From: Eikenella sp.
Lineage (GTDB): Bacteria; Pseudomonadota; Gammaproteobacteria; Burkholderiales; Neisseriaceae
Reading direction: 5' to 3'
Assembly: GCA_030528345.1 (NCBI GenBank)
Contig: JAUMZB010000008.1
Location: 1-55,546 of the forward strand
DNA length: 55,546 bases
Both the position numbers and the translations under genes were made by a program. The notes below the pieces were generated by a model. The model saw nothing but the letters and a program-made list of their open reading frames with translations. It did not search any database and was not told where the DNA came from. This document shows positions 33,010-41,800 of the stretch, piece by piece. The stretch's first letter is position 1. Each line of letters begins with the position of its first letter.

Positions 33010-34164
33010 TTATTTAAATCTCGGCAGTTCTGACTGGTATCTACGAAGGGAATTGTAAAAAGATTCTGCATCTTTGTAGTTGCTTAACATATATGCCTCA
33101 TTCAACCCTGTTTTTGTTTGGAATCTAAATTCAGCATACCTCATTATTGGAATCTGATAGTTATCCTTAAATCTTTTATCTGGAGTTCCATTTTTATTTA
33201 CTTTCGCCCATGTAGAATCTATTTGCTCTGCATCATTAGGAATATTTTCAGTTTCAATAAATTTTACAGGATAAAATGAAATATCAACTTCATGAAAACC
33301 CATAATTGCAAAGTCATTATTTTTAGATAACATAACTATAAAGCACGGGAAAAAATATAAGTCTCCACCATTAGCATTTTTTAAATGAATAGCATTTAAA
33401 TTCTGACTAACTTCTTCTATTTTGCTAAATTTAAAATCAACCTCTCTTCGCGTAATTGTAGTAGATGCAGCAGACCTTTCTTCAACCCTATCAATATTAT
33501 ATTCTGAAGTAACATCCCATATCTTATGAGATGATTTTAATTTCTCAAAACTATGGTATAAATCATCACATAATTTTTTTAGATTTTCATCTAGATTTAA
33601 TTTTAAATTAATTGTGCTTTTTTCAATAAAATCTTTTATTTGTTGAATGGCATTATTCTGATTATCTATATCCTTTTTAATAGAATTAGAGACTCCAAAA
33701 AAACCAACAAGAGAAAGGTAGCTTAAAATTAATTTAATTTTTGAGTATCTTAAATCTAAAGAAATCTTATCTAAATCTTTCTTCAAATTCTCTTTTTGCT
33801 CTCTAGCATCGATAATAGCTTTCTTCACAGCCATCATATCTTGACTGGTTATTTTACTAACTTCAGAGCTGAAAATATTATCAAATGGTGAAACTTCTCC
33901 TGTTTGGCATTCATATCCATTTAAATTATTTTCATTTTTCTGGTTAAAATGAGTCTGGCTCTTATTCTTTATTCTTACTTTGGAGCTGATCTTTTGTCGG
34001 CTAGAAATCCCAGTGCCAGGAATCCCTACGTTTGCATAAACTCCATCTTTTTTGAAAGTAAGACTTGCTCCTTTTATGCCAACTGAAGTCGAAAATCCGC
34101 TTTTGCTAATATTTAAATAAACGCCAGGAATAACTTTCACTCGGCGCCGAAAACTCCATGCCAT
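33010..34164 (-). CDS. DUF4236 domain protein, AT-rich cargo gene
   Basis: 384-residue protein. The N-terminal DUF4236 signature is clear (FRRRVKVIPGVYLNISKSG, then VGIKGASLTFKKDGVYANVG and GIPGTGISS). A coiled-coil region (about 100-200) contains a short hydrophobic stretch (LILSYLSLVGFFGV), and a C-terminal region of unknown type follows. Sampled lines have about 20-30% G+C against roughly 55-60% in surrounding phage genes, pointing to recent acquisition. It probably forms an operon with the Sel1-like gene. DUF4236 has no settled function. The start could be GTG 34167. Confidence 0.8.
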   Translation of the reverse strand: MAWSFRRRVKVIPGVYLNISKSGFSTSVGIKGASLTFKKDGVYANVGIPGTGISSRQKISSKVRIKNKSQTHFNQKNENNLNGYECQTGEVSPFDNIFSSEVSKITSQDMMAVKKAIIDAREQKENLKKDLDKISLDLRYSKIKLILSYLSLVGFFGVSNSIKKDIDNQNNAIQQIKDFIEKSTINLKLNLDENLKKLCDDLYHSFEKLKSSHKIWDVTSEYNIDRVEERSAASTTITRREVDFKFSKIEEVSQNLNAIHLKNANGGDLYFFPCFIVMLSKNNDFAIMGFHEVDISFYPVKFIETENIPNDAEQIDSTWAKVNKNGTPDKRFKDNYQIPIMRYAEFRFQTKTGLNEAYMLSNYKDAESFYNSLRRYQSELPRFK

Positions 34165-34233
34165 CACTCGCCCTTATATTGTTAAAATAAGCAAGCGGGA
34201 GAATAACCAAACTTAACACCCAAAGCAAGAGCA

Positions 34234-34252
34234 GGCTACCTGAAAGGTAGCC
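34234..34252 (-). terminator. Hairpin after the tape measure gene, built on a DUS
   Basis: GGCTACCT-GAA-AGGTAGCC, an 8-bp stem formed by one uptake sequence and a half copy, 9 bases past the stop codon at 34261. Confidence 0.6.
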
Positions 34253-34260
34253 CGTCTTAC

Positions 34261-37200
34261 TCAAGCAAAGCGGAAATCCCGCTTCATCGCACGCAGCAGT
34301 TTCGCCAAATCCCGCTTATGTATCCAGTCGCCGCCGGTGGCGTTGATGACGATGGTTTCGCCACCACCGCCTCCGTTGCCGGCCATGCTGCGAATAGTGT
34401 CGGCGTGTTCGGCGGGCAGCACCATTTCGCGCTCGTGCAATTGGGTAAGCGGATTGATGCCGGCCGGAATATCCCAGCCGCCGGCAGCGGAAGGGATGCG
34501 GGTGGTTGTGGTGGATGTGCTGCCGCCGCCGCCACCGCCAATCAAGCCCATTACAGCAGCCATCATGGTGCCCATTGCCGCTACGGCCAACATGGGGCCG
34601 ACGTAGGGGATACCAGCTTGCGATGCTGCGCCGCCTGCTGCGGCCTTTTTGGCCTCCAACTTAACCACTGTTGCGGTTTCGATGGCTTTTTTGGTGATGG
34701 TTTCGCCTACTGCGGCAGTTTCCATTGTTGATTTGGTGCCGAACAGCATTTTCCAAATGGCGGTTTGCTGCAAAGCCCCGCGAAGCTGAGCCATCAGGGG
34801 CTTGGTTACAACCTCTTGGATAAAGTTTTGCCCAATGCTGCGGAACATATTGCCCATGGCCTGCCGGAAGCTCTGCGTGCGGTTGAGCATGGCGGTAAAG
34901 GCTTGGCTCATCTGCTCCTGCGCGTGCTGCCAAACGTTTTGCTTGCCGTCCTGCAATGCTTCCATGAAGGAGGGGTTGTCTTTTCTGTCCTGATTTTCCT
35001 TGCCGTTAATGATTTGGTTGCGTTTTAGCTGGTATTGGCGCTCCAACTCCAGCATCTGCTCATGCAGCTGAGCCAACTTTTCCGGGCTGCGCTCCGGGTC
35101 TTGTTCGGCCAGCGTCAGGCGTTCCTGCAGGGCGTTGCGGGCAATCTCAAACCGCTGCTGCTCAAACGTCAAATCCATTTCCAAGCGCTGCGACTGCGTG
35201 ATGCGCTCGGTGGCCAGCATCTGGTCGGCCTGCTGTTCGGCCAGCGCGATTTGATGCTTGGCGGCATTGGCTTCGGCGGTAATGCGCTGCTCCGCTGCCC
35301 GTGCTTGCTCATCGTAGAGCTTGTTTTGCAGGTCAAGAATGCGGCGGCGAATGTCTAAACCGGCTTTGCTGTTGGCGTCTACCAGCTTCAATTTGGCCTG
35401 CCAAAACTCAAGCTCCCGTGCCAAGCTCCATTTTTCGTGCGTGCCTTGCAGCAACTCTTTTTCCTGGTAGGCGAGTTTGTCGGCCGCCAGTTCTGCCGCC
35501 CATTTGGCTACCGGGTCTTCTTGTCTGCCGCCACCACGGCTGCCACGGCCGCCACCACCACCGGCAGCCGGGGCGCTTCTACCGCCATCGCCGCGACCGC
35601 TTTGCGCTTGGGCAACGGCCGCCCGTGCCGCATCATTCAATTTGTTTGCTTGGGCGCGGGTGCGGACAGCAGCAGCGGCTTCGCCAACATAATCCCGGGT
35701 CAGGTTGTTTTTAACCTGCTCGCCGTAGCCGCCATCGTTGCGGCGTTCAAAGCTGACGTGCTTAATCGGATCAAGCCCGCTACCGCCAAAGAAGCTGATG
35801 GCTTGGTTGGCCAAACCGATCAAGCCGTTGATTTTATCGATGGCGCGGTTCACCATCCATTCGATGGCCGATAGGAAGATATTGGCAATGCTGTTGCCAA
35901 GGTTGCTGAAAAACTGGGGCGCGTTGTTCCAAGCGGCGGTTACATTTTGGTAGCAGGTAACGAAATAGCCGATGATGGCGTTCACGACACCACTAATGAT
36001 GCCAAGCACAAAATTCCGGTAGCTCTCAAACAAGCTGAGCCACTTATCAACAACGTTGCCTAGAAAATCGGTTACGCCGCTGAATCGTTCTTGAATTTCA
36101 TCCACTACCGAGCCGACAGTATCAACGGCGGCGCTAATGGTTTCTGTAATCAGCTCCCACGCTGCGCGAATCACGTCATGCAGATTAGTAAAGCCGTCGC
36201 CCAATACATCCACTTCGTCGCCAAATGTGGCAATCAGGGCGATCGCCCCCACAACAGCCGTGACCAACAGACCAATGGGATTAGCCAGTAAGGCCACGTT
36301 GAAGGCAATCATATTGGCGGTGGCCGCAGCGATGGCCGGTACAAAGGTGGCGGCAAAACCGGCGGCGACGGCGGCAACGGCCGGCACCACAATGTGCAGA
36401 TTGTCTGCCAGCATTTTGACGGCATTGGCAATCACGCTCATCACGCCCGTATCGTTCATCATCCCATTAACAAACGATTTCCAGTTGTTGCTCAATATCG
36501 TCAGGCTTTGGCCGAATGTGAGCGGCATTTTGGCCGCCTGCTCGGCAAACTTTTCCGATGCGCCGGAAATGGCTTCAAACACCACTTCCGCCGTCAGCTT
36601 GCCTTCCGATCCCAGCTTTTTGATTTCGGCGCGGGATTTGCCCATGTATTCGGCAATGGTATCGAGTAAGATCGGCGCTGCTTCGGCGATGGATTTAAAC
36701 TCATCCCCCTGCAACACGCCGCTGCCCAAGGCTTGGGAAAGCTGCATCAAGGCGGCGGCCTGTTGTTGTGCACCCACGCCGCCGATGGTCATGGCGTTGG
36801 CCGTGGCCTCGGTAAAGGTCAAAATCTGCTGCTGGCTGTATCCGTAGTCCTTCAGCGCGCGGCTGGATTTGACATACAAATCTGTTGTGGCCTCAATCTC
36901 CGCCTTGGTGCGGTTGGAGATATTGAGCAAATCCTTCTTTACGGCAGCATATTCGGCCTCGTTGGCGGTTGCCTGGCGGACTTGGTTATTCAGCACCGCC
37001 ATGGCATCGGCGGTTTGCAACAAAGCTCCGGCGCCAATTGTCAGCCCCACGCCGGCCAACATAGTGCCGATTTTGCCGAATACGGCGTTCACTTTCTCCA
37101 GCGCGCTGTTCATCCGGGCAGATGCGTTCTCCACTTCCGCCGCCGCCTTTTTGGCCGAATCGGAAACTTTGCCCATTCCTTCGGAAATTTTGACCAAGCG

Positions 37201-37443
37201 GCCGTCGGCGGCGCGCAGTTTGCCATCGGCTCCCAAAAAAGAGCCGGCCAAGCTGTCCACGCTGGCGCCGGCTTTTAAGGCTGCCTGAACCTGTTGCTCG
37301 TATTTTGCTTTGACGGCATCTAGGGTTTGGCCGGTCTTTTGCGCCGTTCGTTCCAGTTTCTGAATATCCGATTCCACCTTGGATAGTCCGGCAGACGCCG
37401 CATTTTCAGCCGTTACCCGGATTTTCGCTTCCAAATCGCTCAC
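34261..37443 (-). CDS. Phage tail tape measure protein
   Basis: About 1060 residues. The N-terminal helical region is followed by the tape-measure signature around ALLQTADAMAVLNNQVRQAT. Hydrophobic segments (about residues 345-410, IAFNVALLANPIGLLVTAVVGA) follow, then long coiled coils with Gln/Glu/Ala-rich sequence and a Gly-rich C-terminus with the TRIPSAAGG and REMVLPAEHAD motifs common in this family. It sets tail length. A GTG at 37443 has GGAGA at a better distance than the ATG at 37449. The location is unusual: downstream of the tip and holin genes instead of after the tail chaperones. Confidence 0.92.
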   Translation of the reverse strand: MSDLEAKIRVTAENAASAGLSKVESDIQKLERTAQKTGQTLDAVKAKYEQQVQAALKAGASVDSLAGSFLGADGKLRAADGRLVKISEGMGKVSDSAKKAAAEVENASARMNSALEKVNAVFGKIGTMLAGVGLTIGAGALLQTADAMAVLNNQVRQATANEAEYAAVKKDLLNISNRTKAEIEATTDLYVKSSRALKDYGYSQQQILTFTEATANAMTIGGVGAQQQAAALMQLSQALGSGVLQGDEFKSIAEAAPILLDTIAEYMGKSRAEIKKLGSEGKLTAEVVFEAISGASEKFAEQAAKMPLTFGQSLTILSNNWKSFVNGMMNDTGVMSVIANAVKMLADNLHIVVPAVAAVAAGFAATFVPAIAAATANMIAFNVALLANPIGLLVTAVVGAIALIATFGDEVDVLGDGFTNLHDVIRAAWELITETISAAVDTVGSVVDEIQERFSGVTDFLGNVVDKWLSLFESYRNFVLGIISGVVNAIIGYFVTCYQNVTAAWNNAPQFFSNLGNSIANIFLSAIEWMVNRAIDKINGLIGLANQAISFFGGSGLDPIKHVSFERRNDGGYGEQVKNNLTRDYVGEAAAAVRTRAQANKLNDAARAAVAQAQSGRGDGGRSAPAAGGGGGRGSRGGGRQEDPVAKWAAELAADKLAYQEKELLQGTHEKWSLARELEFWQAKLKLVDANSKAGLDIRRRILDLQNKLYDEQARAAEQRITAEANAAKHQIALAEQQADQMLATERITQSQRLEMDLTFEQQRFEIARNALQERLTLAEQDPERSPEKLAQLHEQMLELERQYQLKRNQIINGKENQDRKDNPSFMEALQDGKQNVWQHAQEQMSQAFTAMLNRTQSFRQAMGNMFRSIGQNFIQEVVTKPLMAQLRGALQQTAIWKMLFGTKSTMETAAVGETITKKAIETATVVKLEAKKAAAGGAASQAGIPYVGPMLAVAAMGTMMAAVMGLIGGGGGGSTSTTTTRIPSAAGGWDIPAGINPLTQLHEREMVLPAEHADTIRSMAGNGGGGGETIVINATGGDWIHKRDLAKLLRAMKRDFRFA

Positions 37444-37458
37444 AACCATTCTCCAAAC

Positions 37459-37480
37459 AAAAACCCCGCCGAAGCGGGGG
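37459..37480 (-). terminator. Terminator just before the tape measure gene
   Basis: On the minus strand CCCCGC-TTCG-GCGGGG followed by TTTTT, ending about 10 bases before the tape measure start. It would reduce read-through from the holin gene. Confidence 0.75.
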
Positions 37481-37520
37481 AATTAAAACGCAGCCTTTTC
37501 AGGCTGCCTGAATCTACAAA

Positions 37521-37871
37521 CTAACCCGGCGCAGAGCCGTCCGGCGGCTCGTTCGGCTTACGGCTGTACCCAAACTTAACCAACCAGCCGTCCACCAACA
37601 CCCCCGCCGCCTTGGGCGAGAGCGCCCGCACCGCATCCAGCACCGAATCGCACACCCCGCCGGCCACCAAGCCGACCAGCAAGGCGAGGCGTGGGGCTTC
37701 TGCCGGCGTGGCGTACTCGGCCAGCGCCGCGCCCAAAACCACCGCCACCGCGATGTCGCACAGCTTGGCCGACAGGCTGCGGGCGGGGTGGTTGATGGCC
37801 ACGCGCACGGAGGCCAATAAGGCCGACACCGCCGCCAACAGCGCCGGATTGCTCCAAAATTCCGTCAGCAT
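37521..37871 (-). CDS. Phage holin-like membrane protein
   Basis: 116-residue protein with two or three hydrophobic helices (LLAAVSALLASVRVAI, DIAVAVVLGAALAEY, LALLVGLVAGGVCDSVL) and a polar C-terminus. The layout resembles LydA/phage_holin_3 type holins. It would permeabilise the inner membrane at lysis. Its start overlaps the stop of the upstream membrane protein by one base. It lies about 9 kb from the endolysin genes. Confidence 0.65.
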   Translation of the reverse strand: MLTEFWSNPALLAAVSALLASVRVAINHPARSLSAKLCDIAVAVVLGAALAEYATPAEAPRLALLVGLVAGGVCDSVLDAVRALSPKAAGVLVDGWLVKFGYSRKPNEPPDGSAPG

Positions 37872-38398
37872 TATTCACCTTCCTTCTCCAGCATGGCGGC
37901 CAGCTTTTCCGCCCGCGCCGTATCGCGCATATGGTCGCCCGCCAGCACCGACAGCAGCGAAAGCGTGGGGTAGACCACCATCCCCGTATGCAGCGGCGGG
38001 TAGCCCGCCACAAAGCTGATGCCCACCAGCAACCACACCAATCCCGCCAGCATTAAGGCCGCCCCGCCGATGATGCGCCCGCGCAGGCTGCCGTCATACA
38101 GCGCCCACGCCAGCAGGGCAGACACCACCAGCAAGGCCGCCACCGCCCACGGAATCGGCACTTTGGAAAAGCCGGCATAAGTGGGCAGATTGCCAAAGCC
38201 GCCGTGCAGCAGCATGGCCGCCCAGCCGAGCAAAATCGCGATGTTGAGCACCTTCAGCGCCCGCGTGCCTGTGCCGAACAGCCACGCCCGCCAAGGTTTC
38301 GGGAGAAAAAGTAGGCCGGCGATAAAGTTTGCCGCACGAACAGGCCAGATACAGGCACGGCCGATGCGTTCGCACCATTTGCAGAGTCGTTTTTTCAT
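37871..38398 (-). CDS. Phage multi-pass membrane protein of unknown function
   Basis: 175-residue protein with four or five hydrophobic segments (ALKVLNIAILLGWAAML, VAALLVVSALLAWALY, GGAALMLAGLVWLLVGISFVAG), a Cys-containing positive N-terminus (MKKRLCKWCERIGRAC) and a charged C-terminus. It is coupled to the holin-like gene. It could be a second lysis membrane factor or a superinfection-exclusion protein; sequence does not decide. Confidence 0.65.
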   Translation of the reverse strand: MKKRLCKWCERIGRACIWPVRAANFIAGLLFLPKPWRAWLFGTGTRALKVLNIAILLGWAAMLLHGGFGNLPTYAGFSKVPIPWAVAALLVVSALLAWALYDGSLRGRIIGGAALMLAGLVWLLVGISFVAGYPPLHTGMVVYPTLSLLSVLAGDHMRDTARAEKLAAMLEKEGE

Positions 38399-38425
38399 GT
38401 CGTTTCCCTTTCAGGTAGCCTGAAA

Positions 38426-38761
38426 TCAATCGGCGTACACCAGTTCGGCGCCAGCCAGCGGTGAAGGATGGTAATTGTCTTCTCCGGCGGGTGCGGCGGC
38501 ATGGCGGTAAATCCATTTCGCCACCGGCTCGTTTGTCGGCGGCAGGGCAGCAATGTGGATGCTGGCGCTGTGGGAAACCGGCTGCTTGCCCGCCTCGTAG
38601 GCACGTTTGCTGACGTAGGTGGCGAACATGGCATGCACGCTGTTGTTCTGCAGATAAACGGTGTAGCTGGATAAAACATGGTGCGACGCCACCGCGCCGG
38701 TGGTTTCGTCTTCGATTTCCAGTTTCAGCGCAATCACGTCTTTTTGCTCTTGGTTTGACAT
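38426..38761 (-). CDS. Small phage protein between tip and membrane genes
   Basis: 111-residue soluble protein starting MSNQEQKDVIALKLEIEDE. It has no motif I recognise. It has a good ribosome-binding site (AGGAAA) and lies downstream of the tip gene. A DUS overlaps the interval after it at about 38411. Confidence 0.65.
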   Translation of the reverse strand: MSNQEQKDVIALKLEIEDETTGAVASHHVLSSYTVYLQNNSVHAMFATYVSKRAYEAGKQPVSHSASIHIAALPPTNEPVAKWIYRHAAAPAGEDNYHPSPLAGAELVYAD

Positions 38762-38791
38762 GGCATTTCCTTTCTTTTAAGGTATAAAAAT

Positions 38792-38805
38792 GCCCCTTGC
38801 GGGGC
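38792..38805 (-). terminator. Hairpin after the tip protein gene
   Basis: GCCCC/GGGGC with a 4-base loop, followed on the minus strand by ATTTTTATA, 3 bases after the stop codon at 38809. Confidence 0.55.
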
Positions 38806-38808
38806 GGG

Positions 38809-41800
38809 TTAGGTGGATTGGCTGGGCAGGGTAATGCAGACCGAACCGTTTTTAAAAACAGGTGGATTGGCATACCACCATTGCACATGGTGGTTACCCC
38901 TGTCGTCGTAGGCTTGCCCGATTTGCAACTCCAAGCGCTGGCCGGTAAACGTGTAGTCGTAGTTGGCAAAGTCCACGTAGGCACTCTTCAATCGGTCTCT
39001 CCAAGGTGGGCCGAAGGTCATCGGCAGAATAATTTGCTTATGCTGCTTGCCGTCCACCAAGAAATTCAGCGGCAGAAAATAGCGGCGGAAGCTATGCATA
39101 TCTTGCTGCGGGTCAATCCATGCCTGTAGGGAAAGAATAATGCTGGTGAAGGTGCTGTGGTAGCCGGTATCGGCCAGCAAGATTTTCTCTTGTGTCTCTC
39201 CTTTCAAATTTCTTACAGTAATGATATTACCCAAGATTTTATCCGCCCGTACCGTACCGTTAAAAAAGCCTTCGTTAGCCTCGATACGCCCACGGAACAC
39301 GCCCGAATTGGCCGTGATATGGCCGGTAATGTTGGCATTTTGGGCCGTCAGGTAGCCGGCTGACGTAATCGTACATTGGCCGTTGCCGAAGTTCGCGCTT
39401 CCGCCTTGAATAACGGCGCCGCTGAGGATGCCGCCGGTCACTAACGGCGCAACAATCTCTTGGTTGGCTGCGATTTTGTCGCCGGTAATGCTTTTGGCCG
39501 CGATTTTATCCGCCGTCACCGCACGCGCCTGCAGATGGTTGGCCGTAATCGAATGGGCGGCAATTTTGTTGCCGTCGATGTCGCCCGCGTTGAGCTTGTC
39601 GATAATGGCCTTGCCGTTGACCACTAGGGCGCCGTTGATGCCTACCGTATCGCTGTTGGTGTCCACGGTAAACGGGTAGCGCGTGGTCTTGCCGGTGGAA
39701 CCGATTCCGAACGCATCCACATTGAAGATGGCCTTGCCGGTGGCGGTGCCGTTCTGCACTTCGCTGGATAGGCCGAACGCCGCAATATGGCCGTTGGCAT
39801 CTACCTGCATGGTGTACATCGACTGCACCTTGCCGTCCACCGTGGCAATGGCCTGCCGGGTTTCGGTAATACCGGCCGACAATTTGGCCTCATTGGTCTG
39901 CGGCAAAGCATTGGCATCGTAGGTGCGCGGGCTGACGGTTTGACCGTGCTCCGTGTAGCCCGTGGCGTGCAGGGTGAAGCCGCGCCCGCGTTCCGTTTGG
40001 TAGCGGTACAAAGCCCCGCCGCGCAGCCACACCACTTCGCGGCTGCTCCTGTCCATTTGGTGGATACCCAAGACCGGCGACTGGCCGGCGAATTTGTGTT
40101 CAAAAGCGTGCACCACCCGGCGCAGATAGTTCACGCCCCAAGTAATTCCGTTGGCTTCCCAGTCCAGCATCAACACAAAGCTTTTCGTGCGGTGGGTGCC
40201 CCACACGGTGTTTTGGGTATCACTGAAGTTGGCGTAAATCCTCAAACGTGCAACGACAGCTGGCAGCATCGGGTAGGACACACACGGGTAGTAGGTATCG
40301 GCATCAAGCTGGCGCAAATCCAACACGCCGTCTTCCACCGTTTTCATTTCCGCCTTCGCCGCCGTGATTTCGGCGCGCAGCGTGGTGGCCTGCTGCGCCA
40401 CCGCCTGCTGCTGGTCGGCCAGCGTTTGACGCAAGGTGCCGATGTCGGCCGTTACCGGCGACAAAGCGTTGACCTTGCGCCACTCAATATCGCGCACATG
40501 CCAACCGGGACTGGTAACGGTGTGTGCTTTCGGGACTTGCACAATCAGACGCATCCACACGGCGTTTGCCGGCACGGTGATAAAGTTTTCCACCTTCTGC
40601 CAACCTGCCACCGTTTTGTCTGCGCGCCGGGGAATGATCCAGCTGTCGCCGCCGGTTTGCGCCTGCGTGTGGATGCCGATGCCGATTGAATAGTCATCGC
40701 CTTTGTTTTTGACCCACATCGCGCAGTAAATCACATCGCCGGGGTTCACCGTCACCCAGAAATCGCTGAACTGGTCGCGTTGGCGCGCCAAGCCCACCCA
40801 TTGCCCGTCAGCCTGTTCGCGCTGCATACGCAGCCAGCCGGCGGTGTTTTCGCGCATGGATGGGTTGCGGCACAGGTTGTCCGGGTCGTTTAAGGCGGCC
40901 CGCATCTGCTCGATTTGGGTGGCAGACGATTGCTGATTATTGGCGACCGTCTGCTGCAAAGCCGTTACCAGCGCAGCGGTCTGCCCGTGTTGGGCGGCGA
41001 GAGCCTGCCGGGCGGTAGCTTCCGCTTGGTCGCCGCTGATACGGGCCTGTTTTTCCGTTTGCAGGGCAGCGGCCAAATCCCCCTGAGACGCTGTGACCGT
41101 GGCAATCTGCTGCGCCTGCTGAGCGTTTACGTTTTCCACGGCGCTCACTTTGGCGCCGATTCTTTGCGCTTCCAGCAGCAGCTCGTTGGCCGCTTTCTGT
41201 TCGGATTGCAGCAGGCGTTGGTTCATACTGCCCGCGCCGTTGCCGTCGATTAAATCCAAGCGCCCGTTTAAGGCAGCCTGAAGGTTGCTTTCGCCCAGTT
41301 CTTTCGCAATCGCATTGACTTCGTACACCGTGAAAGCATGGCTGCTGCTGATGTTCAGGTTTTGCTTGTCGAAGCTGTCGTAGCCGGCGGCGCGCAGGTA
41401 ATAGGTTTTGCCGCCTTCCAAGGGCTCGCCTTTGCATTTCGTCAAAACGACAAAAGTATCCTGTCCATCATAGATCAAATTGGCTTCAATGGCCGGGCAG
41501 GCGGGTGTATCGTCCAGCCACAGCACTACCCCGGCAAAGTCTTCTTCTGTCGGCGCCGCGCATTTGAACACCACCTGTTTCAGGCCGCTGTCCAATTCGA
41601 TGCCTTGCAGCGCTTGTAGTTGCGGATTTTGCGCCACTACTTGCGCCCATGCGCCGGTTTTGCCGGTCACGGCGCGGCCGCGCACGCGGAACACCACATC
41701 GCGCACCTGTCCGCCGTCGGCTTTCATGTCGGCCAGCGTGTAGGTGTAGCGGTTGCCCACCACGCCTTCAATCAGGCGCAGGCGGGCTTGGTTGTTCGCA

